Shown in pieces: positions 17,096-25,891 of a stretch of DNA of 64,000 bases. Each line of letters starts with the position of its first letter. Position 1 is the first letter of the stretch. The stretch covers positions 496,001-560,000 of the forward strand of contig NZ_BKDJ01000001.1 of the NCBI RefSeq assembly GCF_008580665.1. The letters run 5' to 3'. The stretch comes from Zafaria cholistanensis. GTDB taxonomy: Bacteria > Actinomycetota > Actinomycetes > Actinomycetales > Micrococcaceae. The translations under genes and the position numbers were made by a program. Under the pieces are notes generated by a model, which did not search any database, had not been told where the DNA came from, and was given only the letters and a program-made list of their open reading frames with translations.

Positions 17096-17101
17096 TAGAC
17101 T
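17096..17101 (+). promoter_or_regulatory. -10 box of rnpB
   Basis: TAGACT lies 7 nt before the G that opens helix P1 of RNase P RNA, so transcription should start at the mature 5' end. Confidence 0.65.
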
Positions 17102-17108
17102 TGAAGGC

Positions 17109-17485
17109 GGATGGGTCGGCTGGACGGCCGCGTGCCGCTTCGGCGGCCCGAGGAACGTCCGGGCTCCACAGAACAGGGTGGTGGGTAACGCCCACTCGGG
17201 GTAACCCGCAGGACAGTGCCACAGAAAACAGACCGCCTGCCGCATGCGGCAGGTAAGGGTGAAACGGCGGTGTAAGAGACCACCAGCGGCCCAGGCGACT
17301 GGGCCGGCTAGGTAAACCCCACCCGGAGCAAGGTCAGACAGGCCGCGCCACGAGGGCTGTTCGCCCCAGCGGCCGGGTAGACCGCTTGAGGCCAGCGGCA
17401 ACGCTGGTCCTAGATGGATGGCCGTCACCCGCGTCCGGGAAACCGGGCCCGGGAACAAAACCCGGCGTACAGGCCGGCCCATCCC
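17109..17485 (+). ncRNA. rnpB: RNase P RNA (type A)
   Basis: This is the catalytic RNA of RNase P, which matures tRNA 5' ends. Universally conserved blocks are present: GAGGAACGTCCGGGCTCC after P2/P3, ACAGTGCCACAGAAA, GGGTGAAACGGCGGTGTAAGAG, and the 3' ACAAAACCCGGCGTAC. Helix P1 forms between GGATGGGTCGGC (from 17109) and GCCGGCCCATCC (to 17484). The actinobacterial length of about 377 nt fits. It lies divergently from yaaA and upstream of gapB. Confidence 0.96.
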
Positions 17486-17494
17486 ACGCACCGA

Positions 17495-17532
17495 GCCCCT
17501 CAGTGACGCTCACGCCCCTTAGTGACGCAGAT
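17495..17532. repeat. 19-bp direct tandem repeat downstream of rnpB
   Basis: GCCCCT-N-AGTGACGC is repeated in adjacent 19-bp units at 17495-17513 and 17514-17532. It lies 10 bp after the rnpB 3' end and before the gapB promoter region. Confidence 0.7.
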
Positions 17533-17568
17533 CATGGTCGGGTGTGACCCGGAAGTCGCGGCGCCCCC

Positions 17569-17574
17569 TAGAAT
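17569..17574 (+). promoter_or_regulatory. possible -10 box of gapB
   Basis: TAGAAT with an upstream GTGACC (17544-17549, spacing 19) is the best promoter candidate in the 211-bp rnpB-gapB gap. The leader would be about 115 nt. Confidence 0.35.
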
Positions 17575-17696
17575 GGAACGAGGGTTCCGCCCCGGGGCGA
17601 CGATTTGCATGCCCCGACAAACCGTCTCTAGCAATGGTGCTTTCGCGGTGCCAACCGGCCTGAGGATCTGGGCCGGGTGAATTGGAAGGATACTAA

Positions 17697-19163
17697 GTGA
17701 CCCAGCAGTCTGCCGCCGCTCTTGAGAAATGGAGCGAGCGCGAAGCACTCGCCGAGGCCATGATTCCGCTGATCGGGCGGCTCTACCGCAACAACAATGT
17801 GGTGACCTCCATCTATGGGCGGAAGCTGATCAACCAGTCGGCAATCGACATCCTCAAGGCCCACCGCATTGCCCGCCGCATTGACGAGGCCGAGCTGCCG
17901 CTTGAGGAGAGCTACCCGCTCCTCGTGGCCCTTGACGAACTGAACCTGGGCGCCGTCTCGGTGGACCTGGCCCGCCTGGCCAAGAAGTTCCGCGAGTCCG
18001 GTTCCGGTTCCCTGAAGGACTTCCTGACCGCCGAGTTCGGCGACAAGGTGGGCGCCGCCGGCGCCGCCGACGCCGAGCCTGCCGACGTCGTCCTCTACGG
18101 CTTCGGCCGCATCGGCCGCCTGCTGGCCCGCATCCTCATCGAGCGCGGCGGCTACGGCCTGCGCCTGCGCGCCATCGTCGTCCGCAAGGGTGCCGAGAAC
18201 GACCTGGTCAAGCGTGCTTCGCTGCTGCGCCGCGACTCCGTGCACGGCCCGTTCGAGGGCACCATCACGGTCGACGAGGAGAACAACACCATCCTCGCCA
18301 ACGGCACCCTGATCCAGGTCATCTACTCGAACGACCCGGCCAGCATCGACTACACCGCCTACGGCATCGACAAGGCGATCGTCGTGGATAACACCGGCCG
18401 CTGGCGCGACCGCGAGGGCCTGTCCCAGCACCTGCAGTCCAAGGGCGTCTCCCGCGTCCTGCTGACCGCACCGGGCAAGGGCGACCTGAAGAACATTGTC
18501 CACGGCGTCAACGACAAGGACATCACGGCCGAGGACGCCATTGTCTCCGCCGCCTCCTGCACCACCAACGCCATTACCCCGGTGCTGAAGGCGCTGAACG
18601 ACAAGTTCGGCGTCGAGCACGGGCACGTCGAGACGGTCCACTCGTTCACCAACGACCAGAACCTGATCGACAACTTCCACAAGGGCGACCGCCGCGGCCG
18701 CTCCGCCGTGCTGAACATGGTCATCACCGAGACCGGCGCCGCCAAGGCCGTCGCCAAGGCCCTGCCGGAGTTCGCGGGCAAGCTCACGGGCAACGCCATC
18801 CGCGTCCCCACCCCGGACGTCTCCATGGCCATCCTGAACCTGAACCTGTCCACGGAAGCCACCAAGGACGAGATCAACGAGTACCTGCGCGAGGCGTCCC
18901 TGACGTCGGACCTGCACAAGCAGATCGACTACACCGCCTCCCCGGAGGTCGTCTCCACGGACTTCGTCGGTTCCCGCCGCGCGGGCATCGTCGACGGCCT
19001 GGCGACCATCGCCAGCGGCAAGCACGCCGTCGTCTACGTCTGGTACGACAACGAGTTCGGCTACTCCTGCCAGGTGGTCCGGGTCATCGAGACCATGGCC
19101 GGCACCCACGCGAAGGCCTTCCCCGCGGTCGCCGCGGCCGAAAAGGCCACCGCGAACGCCTGA
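17697..19163 (+). CDS. gapB: glyceraldehyde-3-phosphate dehydrogenase, long GapB/GapX type
   Basis: The enzyme interconverts glyceraldehyde 3-phosphate and 1,3-bisphosphoglycerate. At 488 residues it is about 150 longer than classic GAPDH. An extra N-terminal helical region (residues 1-125) precedes the GFGRIG dinucleotide fold (135-140) and the catalytic SAASCTTN (Cys about 288). After the first beta-strand the sequence is AIVVRKG, lacking the Asp that selects NAD. This fits the NADP-type, gluconeogenic GapB known from Corynebacterium (inference). The GTG start has GGAAGGA upstream. A separate classic gap gene is expected elsewhere. Confidence 0.93.
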   Translation: MTQQSAAALEKWSEREALAEAMIPLIGRLYRNNNVVTSIYGRKLINQSAIDILKAHRIARRIDEAELPLEESYPLLVALDELNLGAVSVDLARLAKKFRESGSGSLKDFLTAEFGDKVGAAGAADAEPADVVLYGFGRIGRLLARILIERGGYGLRLRAIVVRKGAENDLVKRASLLRRDSVHGPFEGTITVDEENNTILANGTLIQVIYSNDPASIDYTAYGIDKAIVVDNTGRWRDREGLSQHLQSKGVSRVLLTAPGKGDLKNIVHGVNDKDITAEDAIVSAASCTTNAITPVLKALNDKFGVEHGHVETVHSFTNDQNLIDNFHKGDRRGRSAVLNMVITETGAAKAVAKALPEFAGKLTGNAIRVPTPDVSMAILNLNLSTEATKDEINEYLREASLTSDLHKQIDYTASPEVVSTDFVGSRRAGIVDGLATIASGKHAVVYVWYDNEFGYSCQVVRVIETMAGTHAKAFPAVAAAEKATANA

Positions 19164-19177
19164 GGCACCCCGCAGCA

Positions 19178-19231
19178 GCACGACGGCGGCGCCGGACCTT
19201 CCGCAGCGAAGGTCCGGCGCCGCCGTCGTGC
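19178..19231. terminator. bidirectional terminator between gapB and def
   Basis: A perfect 24-bp stem (19178-19201 with 19208-19231) with a 6-nt loop separates the convergent gapB and def genes. Two adjacent 18-bp repeats (GTGCTGTCCCCGG-N5, 19228-19263) follow, before the def stop codon. Confidence 0.88.
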
Positions 19232-19266
19232 TGTCCCCGGAGCGCGTGCTGTCCCCGGGGCGGGCG

Positions 19267-19839
19267 CTAGTGGCCGAAGGGGTCCGGATCCACGCCCGGC
19301 ATCCAGCTGTTCCCCGGAACGCCCCATTCCAGCGACTTCTTGGCCTTCTTCCAGCGCCGGGCCCACTTGTCATTGAGCTTGTCGACGTAGAGGAGTCCGT
19401 CCAGGTGGTCGTACTCGTGCTGCATGACGCGGGCAAACCAGCCGGTGGCCTCGAAGTCCACCGGGTTCCCGTCCGCGTCGAAGCCCTGCACGCGCGCGTA
19501 CTCGGCGCGCTTGAGCGGGAAGGACAGGCCCGGGGCGGAGAGGCAGCCCTCCACCTCGTCGTCCGGATCCGGGTTGGCCTGGGAGACCTTGGACAGGGTC
19601 AGCTTCGGGTTCACCAGGACCCCGCGCGGGGGAGCGCCGTCCTCGTTGGCGAACTCGTAGGTGAAGATCCGCAGCCCAACCCCGATCTGCGGGGCGGCCA
19701 GGCCCACGCCGTTGGCCCTGTCCATGGTCTCGTACATGTCCTTGACGAGGTCGCGCAGTTCGTCATTGAACTCGGTGACCTCCAGGGCGCGGCGGTGCAG
19801 CGCCTCCTCGCCGTAGATCACGATGGGACGGACGGCCAT
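19267..19839 (-). CDS. def: peptide deformylase
   Basis: Def removes the formyl group from nascent proteins at the ribosome exit. The 190-residue protein has all three motifs: I, GVGLAAPQIG (44-53); II, EGCLSAPG with the metal Cys near 99; and III, QHEYDHLDG with metal His near 141 and 145 and catalytic Glu near 142. The ATG has AGGAGG five bases upstream. It is transcribed in line with tRNA-His and orn but is separated from them by a tRNA terminator. The repeat before its stop resembles the other gene-end repeats of this window. Confidence 0.97.
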   Translation of the reverse strand: MAVRPIVIYGEEALHRRALEVTEFNDELRDLVKDMYETMDRANGVGLAAPQIGVGLRIFTYEFANEDGAPPRGVLVNPKLTLSKVSQANPDPDDEVEGCLSAPGLSFPLKRAEYARVQGFDADGNPVDFEATGWFARVMQHEYDHLDGLLYVDKLNDKWARRWKKAKKSLEWGVPGNSWMPGVDPDPFGH

Positions 19840-19905
19840 GGGTTCCTCCTGGGTGCCGTGGCGGACGGGACAGGCGCTTCGGCCCGCGCGGGGCCGGAAA
19901 CTGAA

Positions 19906-19935
19906 AAGCCGCCCCGGACGAGTCCGGGGCGGCTT
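19906..19935 (-). terminator. tRNA-His terminator
   Basis: A 14-bp perfect stem (19906-19919 with 19922-19935) with a two-base loop is followed by TTTTC on the minus strand. It lies directly downstream of tRNA-His. Confidence 0.88.
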
Positions 19936-19942
19936 GCTTCGG

Positions 19943-20016
19943 GGTGAGTAACGGGGATTGAACCCGCGACCTTCTGGACCACAACCAGACGCTCTGCCGA
20001 CTGAGCTATACCCACC
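19943..20016 (-). tRNA. tRNA-His (anticodon GTG)
   Basis: Acceptor GTGGGTA pairs with TACTCAC. The extra G at position -1 pairs with discriminator C, the tRNA-His hallmark. The anticodon loop TTGTGGT gives GTG, and the T-loop is GTTCAATC. No CCA is encoded. Confidence 0.96.
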
Positions 20017-20245
20017 ATTGCACCTTGCGGTGCGGTGTCCCCTGGGCCGGTTTTCCAACCGCCCCGTCCGGGCAACGGATACAAGCTTACACGCATTTTC
20101 CGGCGCCCGCGCCACTTTGGCCCCTTTTGTCCAAAGTGTGTCCTGAATCACTGGTTCCGGGTTGCGGGCGCCGGGAATTGAGCGGTGCCGCGTGCGGGGG
20201 AGGCGTGCCCGCCGGTGCGGCCTTTCGCCCCCGGGACGCCGGGTG

Positions 20246-20860
20246 CTAGGCCTGGCGGGCCGCGGTGATGGTCCGGGAGATCGCCTGCGCCTGCTTGCTG
20301 TCCGGACCGGGGGCCGGCACCATCACGGCGCTGCGGTAGTAGCGCAGCTCATCGATGGAGTCGCGGATGTCGCCGAGCGCGCGGTGGCCGCCGGTCTTTG
20401 CCGGAGCCTGGTAGTACGCCTTCTGGTACCACCGGCGGGAGAGTTCCTTGATGGTGGAGACGTCGATGATCCGGTAGTGCAGGTGGTCAATCACCCCGGG
20501 CATGTCGCGGGCCAGGAAGTTGCGGTCGGTGCCCACGGAATTGCCCGCCAGCGGCGCCCTGCCCGGCTCCGGGACCCAGGTGCGGATGTATTCGAGGACT
20601 TTCTCGGTGGCGGTGTCCAGGTCGACGCCGGCGTCGAGCTCGGCCAGCAGCCCCGAATCGGTGTGCATCTGGCGGACGAAGTCGTCCATTTGCTCCAGCG
20701 CGGCAGGGTCGGGCTTGATGACGACGTCGACTCCGTCGCCGAGGATGTTCAGTTCCTGGTCGGTGACCAGCACGGCGACTTCGATCAGGGCATCGGCCGT
20801 GAGGCTCAACCCGGTCATTTCGCAGTCGATCCAGACGATGTTGTCAGCAGAATTAGGCAC
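20246..20860 (-). CDS. orn: oligoribonuclease
   Basis: Orn is a 3'-5' exoribonuclease that finishes RNA decay by cleaving 2-5-mers and pGpG. The 204-residue protein has the DEDDh catalytic set: D12 and E14 in WIDCEMTG, the middle Asp in GNSVGTDRNFL, and HRALGDIRDS. The GTG start is supported by TAGATT exactly 6 nt upstream with no ribosome-binding site, so the mRNA is probably leaderless. The first three bases of that -10 box are the stop codon of the upstream gene. It is followed by tRNA-His. Confidence 0.96.
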   Translation of the reverse strand: MPNSADNIVWIDCEMTGLSLTADALIEVAVLVTDQELNILGDGVDVVIKPDPAALEQMDDFVRQMHTDSGLLAELDAGVDLDTATEKVLEYIRTWVPEPGRAPLAGNSVGTDRNFLARDMPGVIDHLHYRIIDVSTIKELSRRWYQKAYYQAPAKTGGHRALGDIRDSIDELRYYRSAVMVPAPGPDSKQAQAISRTITAARQA

Positions 20861-20866
20861 CGGCCC

Positions 20867-20872
20867 AATCTA
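20867..20872 (-). promoter_or_regulatory. -10 box of leaderless orn, overlapping the upstream stop codon
   Basis: TAGATT on the minus strand lies six bases before the orn GTG. Its TAG (20872-20870) is also the in-frame stop of the small membrane-protein gene. Confidence 0.6.
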
Positions 20873-21139
20873 CCGGACGCGGCTGCGCCGGAGCGGCTCG
20901 TCCGGGACCGGCCGTGCCGGACCGGGGTCCCTGCCGCTGAGTGCCCAGAGCAGGCCGAAGACGACGACGGCGGTGGCGGCCACCGCGACGGCGGCAACCG
21001 GGCGTACCCCCAGCCGCGGGGCGGACAGTCCCACCAGCAGCGCGATGAACAAACCCCAGCCGAGCATGCCTCCCTGGCGCTGGACGGCCCTGCGGCGGCG
21101 TGCTGCCCGTCGTCCCACTGCGGTGTTCCCCTTTCCCAT
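20870..21139 (-). CDS. small membrane protein of unknown function
   Basis: I do not recognise this 89-residue protein. A basic Arg-rich N-terminus is followed by two hydrophobic helices (about residues 27-39 and 46-68) and a short, charged, Pro-rich tail. The start ATG lies about 33 nt after a TAGGGT -10-like box and has no strong ribosome-binding site. Its stop codon forms the first half of the orn -10 box, so the two genes are tightly packed, though orn seems to have its own start of transcription. It could be an artefact of an open frame, but codon usage and helices support it. Confidence 0.6.
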   Translation of the reverse strand: MGKGNTAVGRRAARRRRAVQRQGGMLGWGLFIALLVGLSAPRLGVRPVAAVAVAATAVVVFGLLWALSGRDPGPARPVPDEPLRRSRVR

Positions 21140-21313
21140 CCGTGCCGCCCGGCGCGGCACTTTCGCCCTCCACCCTAGGGGGGCTGTGCGGTGTGGGCCG
21201 CAAAAATGCCGGATGCTACGATCGGGTGAGGTTTTTTGCGCCCCGCCGCGGCCGGAAGCGGCGGCACGGGCGCGCCCCAATCACAGCAAACGCAAGGAAC
21301 AGGGCCGGACAGG

Positions 21314-22831
21314 ATGAAGGTGGCGGAGGCGGGAACGGGTGCCGTGCGCGCACGGGTGGCGGGAACGCCGGCGCTGGTGCAGGGGTTCATCGGATCCGTT
21401 CTGGTCCTGCTGGGTTCCTTCGGCGTGGGCTGGCTGGCGCTGGTGTCACCGCTCAACCGCGCCGACCCGCTGATCCTGCTGCGCACCGAGACCTGGGGCG
21501 TCGTCGCCTCGACCGTGGTGCTCACGGTCGGCTGCTGGGTGATGTTCCGCGCCTGGCTGCGCCTGGGGCAGCTGCTTTCCGGCTGGCCGGAGGGCTCGCT
21601 GGCCGTGGTCCGCCGGGCCTGCTGGCTGTGGGGGGCCCCGCTGCTGGTGTCCCTGCCGATCTTCAGCCGCGACGTGTTCGCCTATATCGGCCAGGGCCGG
21701 CTGGTCGCGGCCGGGCAGGACCCGTACGTCTCCGGGATCTCCACGCTGTCCAACTGGTTCCAGCTGGGGACCGACGTGACCTGGGCCGAATCAGAAACCC
21801 CCTACGGCCCGCTCTACCTGAGCATCGAATTCCTGGTCAGCCACCTGGTGGGCACCTCGGCGGATTTGGCGATCTTCGCGTTCCGGCTGGTCTCCGCGGG
21901 CGGCGTCGTGCTCTGCGCCGTCTACATCCCCAAGCTCGCCGGGCTGCACGGGATCTCCGGGGCCAAGGCCACCTGGATCACCGTCGCCAACCCGCTGTTC
22001 CTGATCAGCTTCATCGCCAGCGCGCACAACGACGCCGTGATGGTCGGCCTGGCCCTGGCCGGCACCTACTACGCGGCCACCCGCCGCGGCATCCTGGGCG
22101 TCGTGCTGGTCACGGCCTCGGTGGGCGTGAAACCGATCACCCTGGTGCTGCTGCCGTTCATCGGTCTGCTCTGGGCCGGGCCCGGAGCGGCCTGGGGGCG
22201 CAAGGTCCTGTACTGGGCCTACACGGCCGGCCTGTGCCTGGGCATAATGGCGCTGATCGGGTGGATGAACGGCTACGGGTTCGGCTGGCTGTCCGTGATG
22301 CTCGGCACCGGTTCGGGCACCGTGTTCTTCGCCCCGCTCGGCATGCTCACCACCTTCTTCCAGGGCGCCCTGGGGGCGCTGGGGCTGTCCACCGACTGGA
22401 TCCTCCCGACGCTGAAGACTGTCGGGCGGCTCGCCTCGGTGGCCGTGGCCGCCATCCTGATCTTCAAGGGCGGCCACAGCCACCTGGTCCAGCGCATGGC
22501 GCTGGCGTTCTCCGCCCTGGTGGTGCTCTCGCCCATCATCCAGCCCTGGTACATCCTGTGGATGCTGCCCTTCTTCGCCGCCACGGGCATCCGCGACGAC
22601 TGGCAGATTGTCTGGGTGTACTTCACGGTCGCGTTCTTCATTGCCTTCGGCGCCGCGGACCAGATCTTCATCTGGCAGTTCCTCGACGCCCTGGACCCCT
22701 GGGTAAAGCACCTCTCCACCGGCATCTCCTGGACGGCCATGGCCTATCTGGCCTTCCTGGACCCCAAAACAAAGCACCTTTTCCGGGGGTTCCTCCCGGC
22801 CCGGCGCCGCGCGGTGGAGGCGGGCCGCTAG
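21314..22831 (+). CDS. MptA/MptB-family polyprenol-phosphomannose alpha-1,6-mannosyltransferase (first copy)
   Basis: This 505-residue GT-C fold protein has about 12 hydrophobic helices. Family segments include FSRDVFAYIGQGRLVAAGQDPY, WAESETPYGPLYLS, NPLFLISFIASAHNDAVMVG and SPIIQPWYILWMLPFF. In mycobacteria and corynebacteria, MptA/MptB extend the alpha-1,6-mannan core of lipomannan on the outer side of the membrane using polyprenyl-phosphate-mannose. The ATG 21314 start follows ACAGG, a weak ribosome-binding site. TACGAT near 21217 could be the -10. It is the first gene of a three-gene coupled operon. Confidence 0.88.
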   Translation: MKVAEAGTGAVRARVAGTPALVQGFIGSVLVLLGSFGVGWLALVSPLNRADPLILLRTETWGVVASTVVLTVGCWVMFRAWLRLGQLLSGWPEGSLAVVRRACWLWGAPLLVSLPIFSRDVFAYIGQGRLVAAGQDPYVSGISTLSNWFQLGTDVTWAESETPYGPLYLSIEFLVSHLVGTSADLAIFAFRLVSAGGVVLCAVYIPKLAGLHGISGAKATWITVANPLFLISFIASAHNDAVMVGLALAGTYYAATRRGILGVVLVTASVGVKPITLVLLPFIGLLWAGPGAAWGRKVLYWAYTAGLCLGIMALIGWMNGYGFGWLSVMLGTGSGTVFFAPLGMLTTFFQGALGALGLSTDWILPTLKTVGRLASVAVAAILIFKGGHSHLVQRMALAFSALVVLSPIIQPWYILWMLPFFAATGIRDDWQIVWVYFTVAFFIAFGAADQIFIWQFLDALDPWVKHLSTGISWTAMAYLAFLDPKTKHLFRGFLPARRRAVEAGR

Positions 22832-24466
22832 ATGGCGGCCACCCTCCGCCGGACCTTCGCTTCCCTGGGCCAGCGGCTCGAGTCGCTGCCGGCGCTGCGG
22901 CGCCTGGCCGGCGGGGACGAACCCCAAACCGGCCTCGTCCTGGCGCAGGGGCTGGCCGCCTCCGTGATGATCCTCGTCGGCTCCTGGGGGGTGGGCTGGC
23001 TGGCTTCCTCCCAGCAGTCCATCTTCGCCCGGACCGTGTTCCTGAACCCGCTGCGGGTGGAGCCGGCGGGCGTCATCGCCTGCACGCTGCTGCTGGCCTT
23101 CGGGTCCATGCTGCTCTGCCGCTCCTGGCTCAGGCTGGGCCGGCGCGGCAGCTGGGGGCCGGGCGCCCTGCCCACCGTGCGGCGGGCGGTGCTGCTGTGG
23201 GGTGCGCCGCTGCTGTTCGGCTTCCCGATCTTCAGCCGCGACGTCTACTCCTACATCGGCCAGGGCCGGCTGCTCCATGCCGGTCTGAGCCCGTACGAGA
23301 ACTGGATCTCGCAGCTGCCGGGATGGTTCGCGGAAGGCTCGGACAGCCTGTGGGCCGAGTCCCCGTCCCCGTACGGGCCGCTGTTCCTGCTCGGCGCCCG
23401 GGCCGTGTACTTCGTCACCGGCGGAGTGCCGGAGGCCGGGGTGCTGCTGTTCCGGCTGTTCGCCGCCGCCGGGGTGCTGCTGTGCCTGCGGGTGGTGCCG
23501 CAGCTGGCCGCCCGGCTCGGATCGGAGCCCGCCTGGGCGCTGTGGATCTCGGTGGCGAACCCGCTGTTCCTGCTGAGCATGGTGGCCGGAGTCCACAACG
23601 ACGCCGTGATGCTCGGGGTCCTGCTCTGGGCGTTCCTGCTGGTGTTCCGCGGCCGCCGGCTGGCCGGCGTGCTGGCCGCCTCGGTGGCGATCGCCGTCAA
23701 GCCGATCGTGGTGCTGGCGCTGCCGTTCCTGGCGCTGGCGATGCTCCCGCGCGAGGCGGGGCTGGGCCGGCGCCTCAAGGCCTGGACGTTCACCGCGGTG
23801 GTCGCGGGCGGGGCGCTGGGGCTCTTCGGCTGGGCCTCCGGACTGTGGTTCGGCTGGATCAAGGCGATGGCCACCGCCGGATCCGCGGCCTTCCCCTACG
23901 CCCCGGTAGGGCTGCTCGGCCTGGGTATCGGCTGGGTCGGATCGCTGGGCGGGGGAGACCTGTTCGACATCGCCGAGGTCGTGTATGCCCTGTTCAAGGC
24001 TGCGGCGCTGGGGCTGACCGCCTGGCTGGCGCTGCGCCGCCGGCCGGGTCCTCCGGTACTGGCCTGTGCCTACGCGCTGACCGCCGCCGTTGTGCTGGCC
24101 CCGATCATCCAGCCGTGGTACCTGCTGTGGCTGGCGCCGCTGTATGCGGCCAGCCGCGTGTACGACGGCGCCTGGGCGCGTTTCTGGTACCTCCTCACCC
24201 TGGGGCTGGTCCTGGTGGGCGTGGTGGACCAGCTCAGCGTCGCCCAGTGGATCGACCTGACCGTGGTGCGCCTGATCGCCGCCGCCGCCGGCCTGGCCTA
24301 CCTTGCGTACATCGTGTTCGTTGACCCCGAGACGGCAACCATGTTCGGCTCCGGCCGCTTCGCCCGGCGTTTTGCCGGGCTAACCGACGGACAGGACCCG
24401 GGCCCCGAGGGCCCCCCTCCCCAGACCCCACCCCCCAGAAACAAGAGAAACAGGACCCCTGCGTGA
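22832..24466 (+). CDS. MptA/MptB-family mannosyltransferase (second copy)
   Basis: This 544-residue paralogue of the preceding gene shares FSRDVYSYIGQGRLLHAGLSPY, WAESPSPYGPLFLL, NPLFLLSMVAGVHNDAVMLG and PIIQPWYLLWLAPL. It is longer at both ends, with a Pro-rich cytoplasmic tail. Its ATG directly follows the TAG of the first gene (TAGATG), so translation is coupled. Tandem MptA/B paralogues may act on different stretches of one mannan backbone, as MptB (proximal) and MptA (distal) do in Corynebacterium; which is which cannot be told here. Confidence 0.88.
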   Translation: MAATLRRTFASLGQRLESLPALRRLAGGDEPQTGLVLAQGLAASVMILVGSWGVGWLASSQQSIFARTVFLNPLRVEPAGVIACTLLLAFGSMLLCRSWLRLGRRGSWGPGALPTVRRAVLLWGAPLLFGFPIFSRDVYSYIGQGRLLHAGLSPYENWISQLPGWFAEGSDSLWAESPSPYGPLFLLGARAVYFVTGGVPEAGVLLFRLFAAAGVLLCLRVVPQLAARLGSEPAWALWISVANPLFLLSMVAGVHNDAVMLGVLLWAFLLVFRGRRLAGVLAASVAIAVKPIVVLALPFLALAMLPREAGLGRRLKAWTFTAVVAGGALGLFGWASGLWFGWIKAMATAGSAAFPYAPVGLLGLGIGWVGSLGGGDLFDIAEVVYALFKAAALGLTAWLALRRRPGPPVLACAYALTAAVVLAPIIQPWYLLWLAPLYAASRVYDGAWARFWYLLTLGLVLVGVVDQLSVAQWIDLTVVRLIAAAAGLAYLAYIVFVDPETATMFGSGRFARRFAGLTDGQDPGPEGPPPQTPPPRNKRNRTPA

Positions 24467-25785
24467 CCGGACCCTTGAAGACCCTGCTGACCGCCCGGGA
24501 ACCGAACCGGAAGGTGGTGCTGCTGCTCCTGGCCGCCACCGCCGCCGCGGCCGTGGCCGCCGTGCTGACCAAGCAGTGGTGCCGCATCAACGGCTGGGCG
24601 GACGCCACCGGGGTGCACACCCACATGTGCTATTCCGACTTCTCCCAGCTGTTCGGCACCCGGGGCCTGGCGGACCGGCTCTTCCCGTTCTATACCGGGC
24701 TGCCGGCCGAGCAGGCCCTCGAATACCCCGCGCTGCTGGCCGTCGTCGCCGGCGTTACCGCCTTCCTGGTCCCCGGGATCGGGTTCAGCCCCGAACGCCA
24801 GCTCCTCTACTTCGACCTGAATTCCCTGGGGTCCTTCCTCTGCTGGGCGGTGGTCGTGGTGGCCGTGGCCTGCGCGGCGCGGCGCCGCAGCCGCGACGCG
24901 CTCATGGTGGCCGTGGCCCCGGGCATCATCCTTACCAGCACGCTGAACTGGGACCTTTGGGCGGTCATGTTCGCCACGCTGGGCCTGCTGGCCTTCTCCC
25001 GGAAGCAGGTGGTGCCCGCCGGGGTGCTGCTGGGCCTGGGGGCCGCGGCCAAGCTGTACCCGTTCTTCCTCTTCGGCGCCCTGCTGGTGCTGTGCTGGCG
25101 CGCCGGCCGCATGCGCGAGTTCTGGAAGGCGCTGGCTGCCGCGGCGGCGGCGTGGCTGGTGGTGAACGTCCCGTTCATGCTCACCGCGTTCGAGGAGTGG
25201 TCCCGCTTCTACACCTTCTCCTCTGAGCGGGAGGTCAGCTTCTCCTCGATGTGGCTGGCCTTCACCTGGACGGGCCTGGACGGCAAGGACTTCTCGATGC
25301 TCGCCAACGGGCTGTTCGGGCTGCTGTGCCTGGGCATCGCCTACCTGGGGCTGAGCGCCGAGCGGCGCCCGCGCCTGGGGCAGCTGGCATTCCTGGTTGT
25401 GGCCGCCTTCATTTTGACCAACAAGGTGTACTCCCCGCAGTTCGTGATGTGGCTGATCCCGCTGTACGTGCTGGCCAGGCCGCGCTGGCGCGAATTCCTG
25501 CTGTGGCAGGCGGTGGAGGCCTACCACTGGGCCGCGGTGTGGCTGATGAGCGCGAAGATCGTCAGCGGCGGCGGCTTCGGTGGCGGCTCGGTGCTGGTCG
25601 AGGTCCTCTACGGCACCGGCATTGCCGCCCACATGGCGATGGTCGTATGGATTTGCGTGCGGATCATCGGGGACATCCGCCACCCCGGGCGCGACGTCGT
25701 GCGCGCCGACGGAACCGACGATCCGCTGGCCGGCCCGCTGGAGGACCTGCCGGACCGGTTCGTGCTCAAGGCCGGCGCGCGCTAG
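24463..25785 (+). CDS. GT87-family (DUF2029) mannosyltransferase
   Basis: This 440-residue multi-spanning protein is of the GT-C/GT87 type, the class that includes the polyprenyl-phosphomannose-using PimE. Features are the early YSDFSQLFGTRGL ... YPALLAV loop, NWDLWAVMFATLGLLAFSR, and YSPQFVMWLIPLYVLAR near the end. The GTG start overlaps the TGA of the preceding gene by four bases (GTGA), so it is the third coupled gene. It probably adds mannose to the same lipoglycan or its phosphatidylinositol anchor (inference). The short C-terminal cytoplasmic tail is acidic. Confidence 0.82.
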   Translation: MTGPLKTLLTAREPNRKVVLLLLAATAAAAVAAVLTKQWCRINGWADATGVHTHMCYSDFSQLFGTRGLADRLFPFYTGLPAEQALEYPALLAVVAGVTAFLVPGIGFSPERQLLYFDLNSLGSFLCWAVVVVAVACAARRRSRDALMVAVAPGIILTSTLNWDLWAVMFATLGLLAFSRKQVVPAGVLLGLGAAAKLYPFFLFGALLVLCWRAGRMREFWKALAAAAAAWLVVNVPFMLTAFEEWSRFYTFSSEREVSFSSMWLAFTWTGLDGKDFSMLANGLFGLLCLGIAYLGLSAERRPRLGQLAFLVVAAFILTNKVYSPQFVMWLIPLYVLARPRWREFLLWQAVEAYHWAAVWLMSAKIVSGGGFGGGSVLVEVLYGTGIAAHMAMVVWICVRIIGDIRHPGRDVVRADGTDDPLAGPLEDLPDRFVLKAGAR

Positions 25786-25891
25786 CTATCCCCGGCCGGC
25801 GCCCGGGGCGGGCCCTCCAGGGTCCGTCCCGCGGACCGGCCTGGCCCCGCCGCCCCCAGGCGCCTGCTCCCGGAGGGCGGCCCCGGAACGC

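Noticed and set aside
16944-17222. N-terminal extension of YaaA
   Set aside because: It runs into the rnpB region on the other strand and lacks similarity. The conserved LILLPPSEGK start and a TAGGAT box 7 nt upstream support GTG 16943.
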